Numbered from the stretch's first letter, positions 1 to 12,622 are shown. The stretch: 64,000 nt of DNA from Roseiarcus sp963835955 (GCA_963835955.1 CAWIHZ010000009.1:13313-77312); one strand, 5' to 3'. Notes: a model not told the origin generated them from the letters alone. A program made the numbers and translations.

Positions 1-59
1 GCAGCCTCCCTTGAAATCACAAACAACTCACAGGATTCAACATCTCATCGGACAGACAC
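1..59 (-). mobile_element. Terminal remnant of an IS5-family element
   Basis: These 59 bp closely resemble the right end of the complete IS5-family element at 3715-4650: both carry a 'cctcccttga' block, a 'gattcaa' block and the terminal 'ggacagacac', and both are followed by TTA. Only the end is in the window; the rest lies to the left or is lost. The adjoining TTA (60-62) is shared with the next element. Confidence 0.7.
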
Positions 60-85
60 TTAGAGCCGATCCACGAAGAATCGAT

Positions 86-917
86 TCATGGCCAGAGGTT
101 TGGCCTGGTCAGGCGTTTGAGCATGAGACGGATCATGGCGAGGCGGACGAAGGCGGCGACGGTGGCGGCATAGCGCTCGAAGTCGCGAGCGAGACGACGA
201 TTGCGGCTGATCCAGGCGAACGTTCGCTCGACGATCCATCGCTTTGGCAAGACGACGAAGCGATGAAGGTCCGAGCGCTTGACGATCGCGATCTTCCAGC
301 ATCCCGTGGCGGCAATCGTCCTGGCCATTTTTGGTCCCTGATATCCCGTGTCGGCGAAGATGCGTTCGATGAAGGGAAAACGCTGTCGCACGCCGCGCAG
401 CAAACTGCGCGCGCCGTCGCGGTCTTGAACGTCGGCGGGCAGAATGCTCACGCCGAGCAAGAGGCCGAGCGTGTCGACGAGGATATGGCGCTTGCGGCCG
501 GTGACCTTCTTGCCGGCATCAAAGCCCTGCGGGTCGAGCGCGGAGCCCCTTTTTGAGCCGCCTTGGCGCTCTGGCTGTCGATAATCGCCGCCGTCGGGCT
601 CGCATGGCGTCCGGCCGCCTCGCGCACCGCGACATAGAGCGCCTCGTGGATGCGCTCCAGCGCGCCGTTCCAATCCCACAGCATGAAATAGAAATGCGCG
701 GTGCTCTTGGGCGGCAGGTCCTTGGGCAACGCCTGCCACTGGCAGCCGGTGGCCAGCACATAGAAAATGGCGTTGAGAACTTCGCGCTCGTCGATCGAGC
801 GTCGACGCCCGCCTCGCCGTGCGGGAGGAATCAACGATGCGACCAGCGCCCATTCGGCGTCGCTCATGTCACTGGGATAACGAAGGCCGCGCCGGTCGGC
901 GGCAATACGGTGCTCGG
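86..917 (-). pseudogene. IS5-family transposase, body of an interrupted gene
   Basis: The gene is in two overlapping frames. The upstream frame (from about 917 down) has the family N-terminus (SDMSDAEWALVASLIPP) and the first catalytic Asp in IDSQSAK. The downstream frame, ending at 86, has GRKRHILVDTLG, the second Asp in ADTGYQG and the Glu in VERTFAW. The frames meet at A5G4 (554 down to 546), a typical slippery site for programmed -1 frameshifting in this group. The original start (M-W-K-P-E-H-R-I-A-A) is at 3631-3633, on the far side of the nested IS21 element. An apparent TTG start at 928-930 lies within the IS21 terminus and is not native. Confidence 0.85.
899..917. repeat. 19-bp direct repeat flanking the nested IS21 element (partner 3605-3623)
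   Basis: GCGGCAATACGGTGCTCGG occurs just left of the IS21 element and again at 3605-3623 just right of it. Both copies are transposase codons for E-H-R-I-A-A. They are separated from the element ends by 2 bp and 5 bp of non-matching sequence. Confidence 0.85.
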
Positions 918-1056
918 TATGGCGCGACAATCAGGGTGAGAACGGCGCGTCAATCAGGATGAGAAGAAGCGGCCGGGTGTGGGCATGATTGTCGCTGACG
1001 GCGAGCTTGGCAAGGCCTGATTGACGCGGAGCGACAAACAGGATGCCAAGAGCGCG

Positions 1057-1881
1057 TCAATCAGGCGCGTGTTCGAGTTCCTTCGGCGTTGCGTGAGCGG
1101 GTGGTCGGCCGCGGCTGCGCTTGCGGTCGAGCGCCTCCTTTCTGCGATAGCTCTCGACGTTCATTTCGAGGATCGTGGCGTGGTGGATGAGGCGGTCGAT
1201 GGCGGCGAGCGTCATCGCCTGATCGGGAAAAATCCGTCCCCATTCGCCAAATGGTTGATTGGACGTGATGAGCATTGAGCGCCGCTCGTAGCGGGCCGCG
1301 ATCAGTTCGAACAGGACGCTGGTCTCGGCCTGATCCTTGGTGACGTAGGCGATGTCGTCGAGGATGAGCAGGTCGTAGCGGTCGAGCTTGGCGATCGCGG
1401 CTTCGAGCGCCAACTCGCGCCGCGCCGCCTGCAGGCGCTGGACGAGATCAGTGGTGCGGGCGAACAGGACACGCCATCCGTTCTCGACGAGGGCGAGCCC
1501 GATCGCTGCACTCAAGTGGCTCTTTCCGCCACCGGGCGGGCCGAAAAGCAGCAAGTTGGCCCCGGTATTAAGCCAGACGTCGCCTGACGCGAGGGCCATG
1601 ACCTGCGCCTTCGACACCATCGGCACGCTTTCGAAGTCGAAGGCGGCGAGGGTCTTGCCGGCGGGCAAGCGGGCCTCGGCCATGTGCCGCTCGATGCGGC
1701 GGCGGGCGCGGTCGGCGCACTCGTGCTCGGCGAGCGCCGCGAGGAATCGCGCCGCCGGCCAGCCCTCCTTGTCGGACTGGACGGCGATTTTTGGCCAGAT
1801 CGCCTTCACGCCCGGCAGGCGCAGCTCGTTGAGCAGCAGTTCGACGCGCGCGGCGTCGATCGAGGTCACTGAGCCGGTCAT
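1057..1881 (-). CDS. istB: IS21-family helper ATPase IstB
   Basis: 274-residue AAA+ ATPase that assists the IstA transposase in target selection and strand transfer. Walker A is GPPGGGKSHL and Walker B is LLILDDIAY; the C-terminal part has the typical SNQPFGEW and LIHHATILE motifs. The chosen ATG at 1879-1881 overlaps the istA stop (ATGA), which suggests translational coupling. A longer reading frame through istA only reflects an istA frameshift. The gene is full length and intact. Confidence 0.92.
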   Translation of the reverse strand: MTGSVTSIDAARVELLLNELRLPGVKAIWPKIAVQSDKEGWPAARFLAALAEHECADRARRRIERHMAEARLPAGKTLAAFDFESVPMVSKAQVMALASGDVWLNTGANLLLFGPPGGGKSHLSAAIGLALVENGWRVLFARTTDLVQRLQAARRELALEAAIAKLDRYDLLILDDIAYVTKDQAETSVLFELIAARYERRSMLITSNQPFGEWGRIFPDQAMTLAAIDRLIHHATILEMNVESYRRKEALDRKRSRGRPPAHATPKELEHAPD

Positions 1882-3408
1882 GCCGCCGCTCCCTTGTTGG
1901 CGTTGGCGAGAGCTCCGACGGCGGCGAGTTCGTCGTAGACGCGAAGGGGCGCGAGCTCGACGACGACATTGGGGATCGCGATCTCTGCAGGGCGAAAGAG
2001 GGCGCGCAGGGCGGCGAGGTCGGGCAGGCGCCCAGCGTCGAGATCCGCCGCAATCGCCTCGGCGAGCTCGGCCTCGCAGGCGCGCTCGTGCGCCAGCGCC
2101 AGGAGCTCGACCGTGACCTTGCAGGCGTTGCGGAGGTCTCCGCGCTCCTGCAAGGCGTCGAAGACTTGCCTGTAGGCGGGGCGCGGGAACAATTGATCGC
2201 GGTAGACGAGATTGGCGAGCGCCATCGGCTTGCGCCGTAGCGAGCGGATGACGTGGCGGTAGTCGACGACATGTCCGCCCTGGCTGCCCGAGACGGGGCG
2301 GCCGGCGCCTCAAAGTCGCCACCGGCGTCATGCCGAGGAAACATTCGAGCCGGTCGTCGAAGATACGCACGCGCAGGCGATGCCCGATCAGCCTCGAGGG
2401 CACGGTGTAGAACACGCGCCGCAGGATGAATCCGCCCGACGACGTCACCGGGATTACCTTCTCCTCGAAGTCGGTGGTGCGGGCTCTCGGCAGCGGGACC
2501 AGCGCCGCCTTTTCGAGCGCAATAGGCTTGGCGAGATTGGCGTTGCGCCGTCCGACGATGGCGTCGACGAAGGCCCGATAGGCGTCGAGATCGGGGAAGT
2601 CGCGCGCCCCGCGCAACAACAGGGCGTCCTCGAGCGTCTGCTTGAGATGGCCGTGCGCGCTTTCGATCGAGCCGTTCTCGTGCGCGACGCCGGTGTTGTT
2701 GCGCGTCGCGGTCATGCCGTAATGGCCCATCAGCGCCGCGTAGCGCTCGGTGATGTCTTCCCGCGCGTCGGCCGCCAGATTGCGGAACGCCGCCGACAGG
2801 CTGTCGCTGCGGTGCTCCTTCGGCGCGCCGCCGAGCGCCCATAGCGCGTTCTGCAGGCCCTCGGCCAGGGCCGCGAAGCTTTCGCCGCCGAGCACGACGT
2901 GAGCGTGTTCGAAGCCGGAAAAGACGAGCCGAAAGTGATAGAGCCGGTGATCGAGCGGCTCCCCGGCGATGGAGATGGCGAGACGGCTGGCGTCGGTGAA
3001 GTCGGACAGTCCCAGCCGGCCGGGCTCATGCGTCTGGCGGAAGATCACGTCCTGTTCGGGCCCGTGGAGCGCCCGCCAGGCCAGGATGCGTCGCTCCAGC
3101 GTGCGGCGGATGTTGGGATTGAGGTCTGGATGGCGCCGGCGCAACTCCTCGAGCACGCCGATCACCCGGACGCCGGGCGCGGCCTTGAGGATCGGCGCGA
3201 CCTCGGCGTCCCAGTAAGGCTCGAGCGGATCCGGCCGCCGCCGGCCCCTCGGCTCCGTCTTGGCCGACGGCAGGCGCGGATCGGCTTCGCTCCGATAGCC
3301 GCTCGCGGTGGAAAATCCCGCCCTGGCCGCGGCGGCCTCGACGGAAAGCCTCTTTCGATACCTCATGTAAAGCCTCATCTGGCGGTCGGTGATGTGGACG
3401 CCCGGCAA
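1878..3408 (-). pseudogene. istA: IS21-family transposase IstA, frameshifted
   Basis: The N-terminal two-thirds (from ATG at 3408) reads well: an N-terminal helix-turn-helix region, then the DDE core with LGLSDFTDASRLAI (first Asp) and the NNTGVAHENGSIES block before a late Glu. Around 2310-2320 the frame changes: 'GMTPVATL' leads into nonsense, while the family C-terminus (GGHVVDYRHVIRSLRRKPMA...) continues in another frame to the stop at 1878-1880. A single-base indel explains this. It is either a mutation or a sequence error. Length across the shift is normal for IstA (about 510 residues). Confidence 0.85.
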
Positions 3409-3714
3409 ACCGTCGATTCCCCCTCGTATCGAGACGAATCAACAGTTTGCGCAGGCCGTTCCCGGCCGCCAGCGGGCCTTCGAAAACCGCGCCGCCGATG
3501 GGGCCGGCCCTACGGTCGGGCTTCGCCCTCCCTTCGGTCCGGCCCCATCGGCGTTCTCATCCTGATTGTCGCTGGATTCTCATCCTGATTGTCGCGCCAG
3601 AGCTGCGGCAATACGGTGCTCGGGCTTCCACATCGGGCGCTCCTGCAAATCAACCATCCGCAAGGGAATCACATCCAATTCATCCGACTCAACAACTTCT
3701 TGGAGCGGCTCTTA

Positions 3715-4650
3715 GAGTCTGTCCGGGAACATCATCTGGAATTGCATAGTTTTCGCGTCATGAGGCGGATAGAAGCGAGCTTGAGGAAGGCGAGCGCCTT
3801 GCGATTGAGGCACTCCCAATCCTTGGCGAGCCTTCGGCATCGTCCGAGCCAGGCGAAGGTTCGCTCGACGATCCATCGTTTGGGCAAGACGACGAAGCGT
3901 TGAGCTTGATCGGAGCGTTTGACGATCTCGACGTTCACGCGCTTGAGAATGGCCCCCAGCGCATCCTGGAACTGCGCCCCTTGATAACCGCCATCGGCGT
4001 AGAGCTTCAGAAGGAAGGGATAGAGGCCGAACAAGGTCGCCATCACGAGCACGCCGCCGTCGCGGTCCTGAACATCGGCGCCATGCACGATGGCGTGCAT
4101 CAGGAGGCCCTGCGTGTCGACGAGAATATGCCGCTTCTTGCCTTTGATCTTCTTGCCCGCATCGTAGCCATGCGGGTCGTGAGCCCCCCTTTTTCAGCGC
4201 TTTTCACGCTCTGGCTGTCGATGATGGCCGCTGTCGGAGAAGCCTCGCGCTCTGCTCTTTCGCGGCATTTGACATAGAGGGCGTCATGGATCCGATCGAG
4301 CGTGCCGTCCCAACTCCACAGATCAAAATAATCGTACAACGTCGAGCGTGGCGGCAGGTCTTTCGGGATCGCCCGCCACTGGCAACCGGCGCTCAGGATG
4401 TACATCAGGCCGTTGACGACCTCGCGCAGCTTGACCGTTCGCTTGTTGCCGCCGCGCTTGGCGGGTGGAATATGCGGCTCGACCAGCGGCCACTCCTCGT
4501 CGGTCAGGTCAGAGGGATAGCGCAGGCGGCTGCGATCGTAGCGAGCGCGGTTTTCCTTCGTCCACATCGGCGGCGGCTCCCCAAAGAATCAGGCCGCCTC
4601 CCTTGAATCACAAATGACTCAACCGATTCAATATCTTCCCGGACAGACAC
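3715..4650 (-). mobile_element. Complete IS5-family element (IS427-like group)
   Basis: 936 bp bounded by inverted repeats: GAGTCTGTCCGGGAA at the left and GTGTCTGTCCGGGAA read inward at the right, with TTA directly outside each end (3712-3714, 4651-4653). It encodes one transposase through a -1 frameshift. It abuts the previous IS5-family element, sharing the TTA between them. Its right end is close in sequence to the remnant at 1-59. Confidence 0.88.
3732..4567 (-). CDS. IS5-family transposase made by -1 frameshifting
   Basis: Frame A (4567 down to about 4190) carries the N-terminal domain (DLTDEEWPLVEPHIPPAKRG) and the first catalytic Asp (IDSQSVK). Frame B (ending at 3732) continues with DPHGYDAGKKIKGRKRH, the second Asp in ADGGYQG and the Glu in VERTFAW. 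The frames join at A5G6 (4194 down to 4184). A -1 slip there gives one continuous DDE transposase of about 275 residues. This layout is normal for the IS427 group, so I treat it as a working gene rather than a pseudogene. Confidence 0.85.
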
Positions 4651-4709
4651 TTAGTTTGAAGTCCCGCGGTCGGGTCAGATGCGTTCGTTCCGCAGCCGCC
4701 GAAGCAGCG

Positions 4710-5851
4710 CTATACGCCAACTCATTGAGGAGGCGAAAAAGGGTTGACGGGACGGCCGAACGGGATTCGGCTGGAGGCATGATTCGCGGCGGGTTTCTCT
4801 CAGCATCAGACCGGCAAGTCCTGATCGGGATTGCGCGGGACGGGCTTGAGGAGCATCGGGTTGCCCGCCGAGCCAACGCCATCGTCCTTCTCGATCGGGG
4901 CTGGAGCTGTGAGCGGGTTGCGGCGGCATTGTTGCTGGACGACGATACGGTTCGCGATTGGCATCGGGCCTATGAGCGAGGTGGCGTCGAGGGGCTGAAG
5001 AGCTTTGGCCACGAAGGCGGCGGCAGCCACCTCACCGACGAGCAGGCAATCGCTCTGGGCGATTGGATCGACGCCCATTGCCCCCGCAGCACCCGGAAGA
5101 TCGGGGCTTGGCTAAAGCGCTCATTTGGGCTGAGCTATAGCCGCTCGGGGCTGATCGCGTTGCTGCATCGCCTGGGCTTTGACTATCGCAAGCCGGAGGC
5201 CATGCCGCGCGGCCTCGACGACGCCAAGCAGCAAGCCTTCATCGACAAATACGAGAGCCTGCTCAACACAATGGGCGTCGATGAGGCCGTCGTCTTCGTC
5301 GATGCGGTTCATCCGACCCATCAGGTGAGGCCGGCCGGTTGCTGGGCCCGCAAGGACGTCGCCCTTGCGGTGGAGCAGACGACGGGCCGTGACCGGCTCA
5401 ACATCCACGGCGCCATCAATCTTGAAACCGGCCAGACGCAAATCTCGCCGTCGAGAAGGTCAACGCGCTGACCTTCATCAAGCTATTGGGCGAGATCGAG
5501 GGTACGCATACCGCGATGCGCCTCATCCACGTCTTCGTCGACAACGCCAGCTATCACAAGGCTGACGTCGTCAAACAATGGCTTGCGGCGGTCGGGCGCA
5601 AAATCGTGCTGCACTTCCTTCCGCCCTATTGTCCCCATCTCGATCCCATCGAACGGTTGTGGGGCTTGATGCACGAAAACGTCACCCACAACCGGGATTA
5701 CAAGACCTTCAACGAATTCCGCCTGGAGATCATCATGTTCCTCCGGCATACCGTGCCCAAACAATGGAAGCGGTTCCGCGACCAAATCACGGACAATTTC
5801 CGCGTGATCCATCGCGCCGATTTTCGGGTTCTCGTTTAGCCGGACGTATAG
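4710..5851 (+). mobile_element. Probable IS630-family element (ends tentative)
   Basis: The transposase gene is flanked by a short inverted motif, CTATACGCC near 4710 and its counterpart CTATACGTC read inward from near 5852, next to TA dinucleotides. IS630 elements insert at TA, so these are plausible ends, but the repeat is short and I cannot confirm it. The element sits 56 bp from the IS5-family element and abuts the second IS21 element. Confidence 0.5.
4779..5839 (+). pseudogene. IS630-family transposase, one frameshift
   Basis: Starts at the ATG at 4779 behind 'ctggaggc' (good ribosome site). The N-terminal half has the helix-turn-helix region (CERVAAALLLDDDTVRDWHRAY) and the first catalytic Asp (VVFVDAVHP). 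Near 5440-5450 the frame breaks and the in-frame product ends at 5471. The correct continuation (VEKVNALTFIKLLGEIEG) is in the next frame, with the second Asp (VFVDNASYHK) and the Glu (HLDPIERLWG), stopping at 5839. All catalytic residues survive, so a single-base deletion or a sequence error is enough to explain it. Confidence 0.85.
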
Positions 5852-6009
5852 CACCGGATTTCAATAATCATGGAAACGGGACCCCTGATTTGCATTGAAT
5901 AGGGACCCCCTTTGGTGACGCGCACTGGCGGAGCGTTCGCCCCGGCGGAGCTGGTCGGGGTTGCGCAGCCGGGGCGAACGCGGTGGGTGAGGGACGGTTC
6001 TTTTGAGGG

Positions 6010-6737
6010 TCAGGCGCGGTTCTTGAAGCGCCAGCTTTCGTTGCCGGTCTCGACGATATCGCAATGATGCGTGAGACGATCGAGCAACGCGGTGGTCATT
6101 TTGGGATCGCCGAACACGCTCGGCCATTCGCCGAAGGCGAGATTGGTGGTGACGATGATCGAAGTGCGCTCGTAGAGGCGACTGATCAGGTGGAACAACA
6201 ACTGCCCGCCGGCCTGGGCGAAGGGGAGATAGCCGAGTTCGTCGAGAATGACGAAGTCAGGCGGGTCAGGTAATCGGCGAGCCGTCCCTGGCGACTGGCG
6301 CGCGCCTCGGCTTCGAGCCGATTGACAAGATCCACGGTGGTGAAGAAGCGACCTCGCGAGCCCGCGCGGATGCAGCTTCGCGCGATCGCGATCGCCAAGT
6401 GGGTCTTGCCCGTGCCGGTGCCGCCGACCAGGACGACGTTGCGCTGCTGAGCGATGAACGCGCCGCCAGCGAGATCGCGCACCAGCGCCTCGTTGATCGG
6501 CGTTTCCTTGAACGTGAAGGCATCGACGTCCTTGGCCAAGGGCAGCTTGGCGATCGCGAGCTGATATCGGATCGAGCGCGCCTGCTTTTCCGATATCTCC
6601 GCCTTCAGCAGGTCGCCGACGAAGCGTTGGGGCTCGTGCTTGCGCTTGAGCGCGATGGCCAGCGTCTCGTCGTAGGCGCTCTTCATGCCATAGAGCTTGA
6701 GTTCGCCCATCAGGTCGAGAACTTCTGTTCTTTCCAT
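6010..6737 (-). pseudogene. istB: IstB ATPase of the second IS21 element, frameshifted
   Basis: Starts at the ATG at 6735-6737 (MERTEVLDLMGELKLYGMK). Walker A is GGTGTGKTHL. Near 6262-6270 the frame breaks in 'ADYLTRLT'. Walker B (DFVILDELGYLPF) and the C-terminus (TTNLAFGEWPSVFGDPKM) follow in the adjacent frame to the stop at 6010. The full length across the shift is about 242 residues, normal for this IstB type. A single-base loss accounts for it. Confidence 0.85.
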
Positions 6738-6739
6738 GA

Positions 6740-8233
6740 TCAGCCGCTCCTGAGTTGATCGTATCGGGCGCAATCGGCGATCGGCGCGTGCCGGAGCTTC
6801 AGCGCGTCGGGGGCGAGGATGGTCGCCGCCGGTCCCGGATCGCGCTGGCGCGCGAGAACGTTCAGGATCACGTCGGCCGAATGAACGCCCTCGGACAGCG
6901 CCTGGGCGCAGGCGGCTTCGACCACCGGCAATCCGTCGGTGAGCACGACGGCGAGGATTTTCACCATCTGCCGATCGCCGTCGTGGGAGCCGGCGAGCTT
7001 GCGGCGCACCCGCTCCAGAGCCCCCGGCAACACCCAGTCCTTGAACGGCGCTCCATTGCGCAGCGCGCCCGGCTTGCGCGCCAGGGCGGGCACGTAATGC
7101 CAGGGATCGTAGATCGTCTTGTCGCGCCCGAAGGCGCGCGCATGTTCGCCCACGACAATCCCATCCTGTCGGATGACGATCCGATCGGCGTAGGCGTGGA
7201 TTTCGACGGGACGGCCCACCGCCTTGGCGTTGACCGAGTATTTGTTGGTGTCGAACCGCACCAGGCATGTCTTCGACACCGACGCCGGCAACGCGTGGAA
7301 TCCATCGAAGCGGCCGCGATGAGGGAACGAGTTTGGGGCGCTCCTCCTCGAACGCCTCCGACACCGTTTGGTCGGGACGTTCGGGATGGGGGTGCGCCTT
7401 GGCGTAGGCGAAGCATTTGTCGAGCAGCCGCCCATTCAACTCGTCGTAGCTCTTGAACCGCAATCGCGGCGTGAAGAAGCGCTCGCGCACGAGACCGACC
7501 TGGTTCTCGACTTGGCCCTTCTCCCAGCCCGAGGCCGGCGTGCCGGCCACAGGCTCGACGAGGTGATGCGAGCACATCTGGAGAAAGCGACGGTTATATC
7601 GCCGGTCCTTGCCGATGAAGATCGCCTCCACCGCCGTCTTCATGTTGTCGTAGATGCCTCGCGTGCATGCGCCCTTGAAAAAGGCGAAGGCCCGCTCGTG
7701 CGCGTCGAACACCATTTCCTGGGTCTCGCGCGGATAGGGGCGCACGAACATCATCCCGCTGTGGCAGATCCGGACGTCCGCGACCTTCAGGGTCGTCGTC
7801 ACGGCCTCCAGCAAGAAATTCGTGGCTGCAGCCGAACTGGTAGGCTTCGCCCGGCGCAAAGGTCAGCGAACATAGGCTATCGCCAACGTCGCACCGCGCT
7901 CCATGCGCGAGCTGAGAGCTAGCGCCGAACGGCGGCGTAGCTCCCGCTGTAACCGAAGCCGCGCAGTTCCTCGAACACCCGGATCAGCGTCAGACGCTCG
8001 CGCGCCGGCTTCCCCTCGTTCTCTAAAAGCAGCCAATCCAGCTGACCCCGCCAGGGCCCAATTTTGGGAAGCGGCTGCATCGACCGCTCGTAGTGAAACT
8101 CGGTCGCGTTCGACCGGATCACCTTCCGGACGACCTTCCGAGATATACGCAGCTCCCGGCAAATCTCCTTAATCGGCTTTCGAAGCGAAAAATACGCCCG
8201 GCGTATCTTGGCGATCGTCTCCACAACCAACAT
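6740..8233 (-). pseudogene. istA: IstA transposase of the second IS21 element, several frameshifts
   Basis: The N-terminus is MLVVETIAKIRRAYFSLRKP with a helix-turn-helix (EICRELRISRKVVRKVI). The frame then changes near 7915, 7870 and 7815, and again near 7325. Recognisable pieces are LTFAPGEAYQF, the central VADVRICHSGMMFVRPYPRE block, and the C-terminus VSKTCLVRFDTNKYSVNAKA through to the stop at 6740. The stretch expected to hold the first catalytic Asp reads 'QFGCSHEFL', so that residue looks mutated too. With four or more disruptions this is real decay rather than one sequencing error. Confidence 0.8.
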
Positions 8234-8324
8234 TCCAATCTCGGCCTCCCAGAATCAGGAGGCCACTGTGGACCCTCAGCCCCGGGGTCCCGATTGGATG
8301 AAAATCACCCCCAAAGCGGGGTCC

Positions 8325-8722
8325 CTATTCCATGAAAAATGACACCGCGAGGGGCGACGGAGTGAAGTAGGCCTCGTCCGGCGTCTTCCGGTCAAGGCTC
8401 GAATGGGGGCGTTGACGATTGTAAAAGTCGAGATACCGGCTCAGCGAAGCGCGCGCCTCGGCGACGGTGTCGTAGGCGTTGAGGTAGACCTCCTCGTACT
8501 TCACTGATCTCCAGAGCCGCTCGACGAACACGTTGTCGCGCCAGGAGCCCTTGCCGTCCATGCTGATGGCGATCCCGTTCTTCTCGAGGATGCCGGTAAA
8601 CGCCTCGCTGGTGAACTGACTGCCCTGGTCGCTGTTGAAAATCTCGGGCTTGCCATGTTTGCCGATGGCCTCCTCAAGAGCCTCGACGCAGAAGCCGGCC
8701 TCCATCGTGATCACCAACGGGG
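8325..8722 (-). pseudogene. IS3-family transposase OrfB, C-terminal fragment
   Basis: About 130 residues of the integrase catalytic core remain: the second Asp region (FNSDQGSQFTSEAF), the NGIAISMDGKGSWRDN block, the catalytic Glu (VERLWRSVKYEEVY) and the RPHSSLDRKTPDEAYF end. The N-terminal half is missing. At about 8722 the sequence changes abruptly to a serine-recombinase fragment on the other strand. The last codons run into the end of the second IS21 element, so its native stop is replaced. Confidence 0.85.
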
Positions 8723-8728
8723 CCAGGA

Positions 8729-9174
8729 TGGCGGTCACCGATCTTGAGGAAACCATTCTCGGGGCGTTGCGCGATCGTTTTCTCGCAGACCCCGATCTCT
8801 GCGCCGAATTCGCCGCTGAATACGCCCGCCACATGAACCAGCTGCGCGCCATCCAGGACGCGGCGCGGGTGCAGCAAAGAGCGGAGCTTTCCAAAATCAC
8901 CCGCGATCTCGACCGGCTGGTGGAGGCGCTCCTCGACGGCGTACGCGGATCGCAGGTGAAGGAAAAAATGGCGGAGCTGGAGGCCCGCAAGAGGAAGTTT
9001 GAAGCAGAACTGGAGCAGGGCGCGCCCACGCCGGTGCGCCTTCACCCGAACATGGGCGAACGCTATCGAACGCAGATCACGGGTTTGATCGAGGCCTTCA
9101 ACGAACCAGAAAGGCGCACAGAAGCCGCCGATCTGCTCCGGGCGCTTGTCGACCATATCGTCTTTTCGCCGTAG
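8729..9174 (+). pseudogene. Large serine recombinase, C-terminal fragment
   Basis: The fragment (about 148 residues) matches what I know of the C-terminal region of large serine site-specific recombinases: a coiled-coil-like, Arg/Glu-rich stretch (AELSKITRDLDRLVEALLDG ... VKEKMAELEARKRKFEAEL) followed by LHPNMGERYRTQITGLIEAF and the terminal LLRALVDHIVFSP. The catalytic resolvase domain and zinc ribbon are absent, cut off at the junction with the IS3 fragment. It lies about 100 bp from tRNA-fMet, so it may be left over from an element once integrated near the end of the rRNA operon. Confidence 0.7.
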
Positions 9175-9246
9175 GCAGGGAACCCGAAACGGGCGACCCT
9201 CGACCTCCATGGCGACTTGGCGGGAATTCTCGCCCTGGCTTCAGAA

Positions 9247-9266
9247 ACTGGCGGAAAACCGCCAGT
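9247..9266 (-). terminator. Probable terminator of the rRNA operon
   Basis: On the minus strand, just past tRNA-fMet, ACTGGCGG-TTTT-CCGCCAGT forms a perfect 8-bp stem with a TTTT loop, followed by TTCTG. The position is right for the operon end. The trailing T run is short. Confidence 0.5.
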
Positions 9267-9272
9267 AACAAC

Positions 9273-9351
<79 letters not shown>

Positions 9352-9436
9352 TCGATGGCAATCGGCAAAGGAATGGCGGATTTTACGCCCATTGCCTATT
9401 GCCTTGATTATGAAAAGGAAGACTTCCGTTCTTTGC

Positions 9437-9556
9437 TGGCCTGGCGACGACCTACTCTCCCGTGTCTTAAGACAGAGTACCATCGGCGCTAAGGCGTTTG
9501 ACGGCCGAGTTCGGGATGGGATCGGGTCTTTTTCACCTTGCAGGAGCCACCAGGCC
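9437..9556 (-). rRNA. rrf: 5S ribosomal RNA
   Basis: About 120 nt with paired ends (CCGGCCTGGTGG at the 5' side, GCCAGGCC at the 3' side) and the conserved CCCGATCCCATCCCGAACTC-type core read on the minus strand. It lies between 23S and tRNA-fMet. Ends are approximate. Confidence 0.93.
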
Positions 9557-9794
9557 GGCAAAGGACGGATTCTCACGAGAGAGACCAGAAAACGGGCTTT
9601 CCTCCGTCGTCCGAAGTCTCTCGTTCTGAATGAAGCAAAACCGGGCTTTCGATGTGGCCGGCCTCGCGTTAATTTTGGGTCCCGAATGGACCCGCGATCG
9701 CGAAGCGCGCCCGCCCCGACGGGCGATTTCTTAACCGAGAGCGCTTTTCGCGCACTCGGTTCTTAAAGTCGCACCTTGGCGACGAGAGCAATCA
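9557..9794 (-). other. 23S-5S spacer with a hairpin
   Basis: No gene. An inverted repeat (ACGAGAGA near 9576 and TCTCTCGT near 9620) encloses 'agaaaacgggctttcctcc', which resembles the core of a hairpin in the 16S-side spacer near 13485. The part next to 23S holds the 3' arm (cttgattgctctc in RNA sense) of the 23S processing stem. Confidence 0.6.

Positions 9795-12622
<2,828 letters not shown>

Larger units (their letters stand above)
920..3599 (-). mobile_element. IS21-family element nested in the IS5-family transposase gene
   Basis: Both ends read inward as TGGCGCGACAATCAGG followed by (G/A)TGAGAA. A second copy of the CAATCAGGATGAGAA motif lies about 22 bp further in at each end, the multiple terminal repeats typical of IS21. 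More copies of the 'caatcagg' core occur near 1013-1070. The element is 2.68 kb and encodes istA and istB on the minus strand with overlapping stop and start, the standard IS21 plan. istA is frameshifted, so this copy is probably not autonomous. Confidence 0.88.
63..3711 (-). mobile_element. IS5-family element (IS427-like group), split by an IS21 insertion
   Basis: The ends are imperfect inverted repeats: GAGCCGATCCACGAAGAA at the left and, read inward, GAGCCGCTCCAAGAAGTT at the right. TTA lies immediately outside both ends (60-62 and 3712-3714), as expected for the 3-bp TNA target duplication of this group. An IS21-family element (920-3599) is nested inside. Without it the element is about 0.97 kb, normal for the family. 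The insertion separates the first 9-10 codons of the transposase from the rest, so this copy should be inactive. Confidence 0.8.
5868..8334 (-). mobile_element. Second IS21-family element, decayed
   Basis: istB and istA lie in the IS21 order on the minus strand. Both ends carry multiple copies of a CATGGAA...GGGACCCC motif: near 5870-5910 at the left, and read inward from about 8334 at the right (CATGGAATAGGGACCCC, then CAATCGGGACCCC). Exact ends are uncertain by about 10 bp. This is a different IS21 member from the one at 920-3599. Both genes carry frameshifts. Its right end lies in the 3' end of an IS3-family transposase fragment. Confidence 0.75.
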
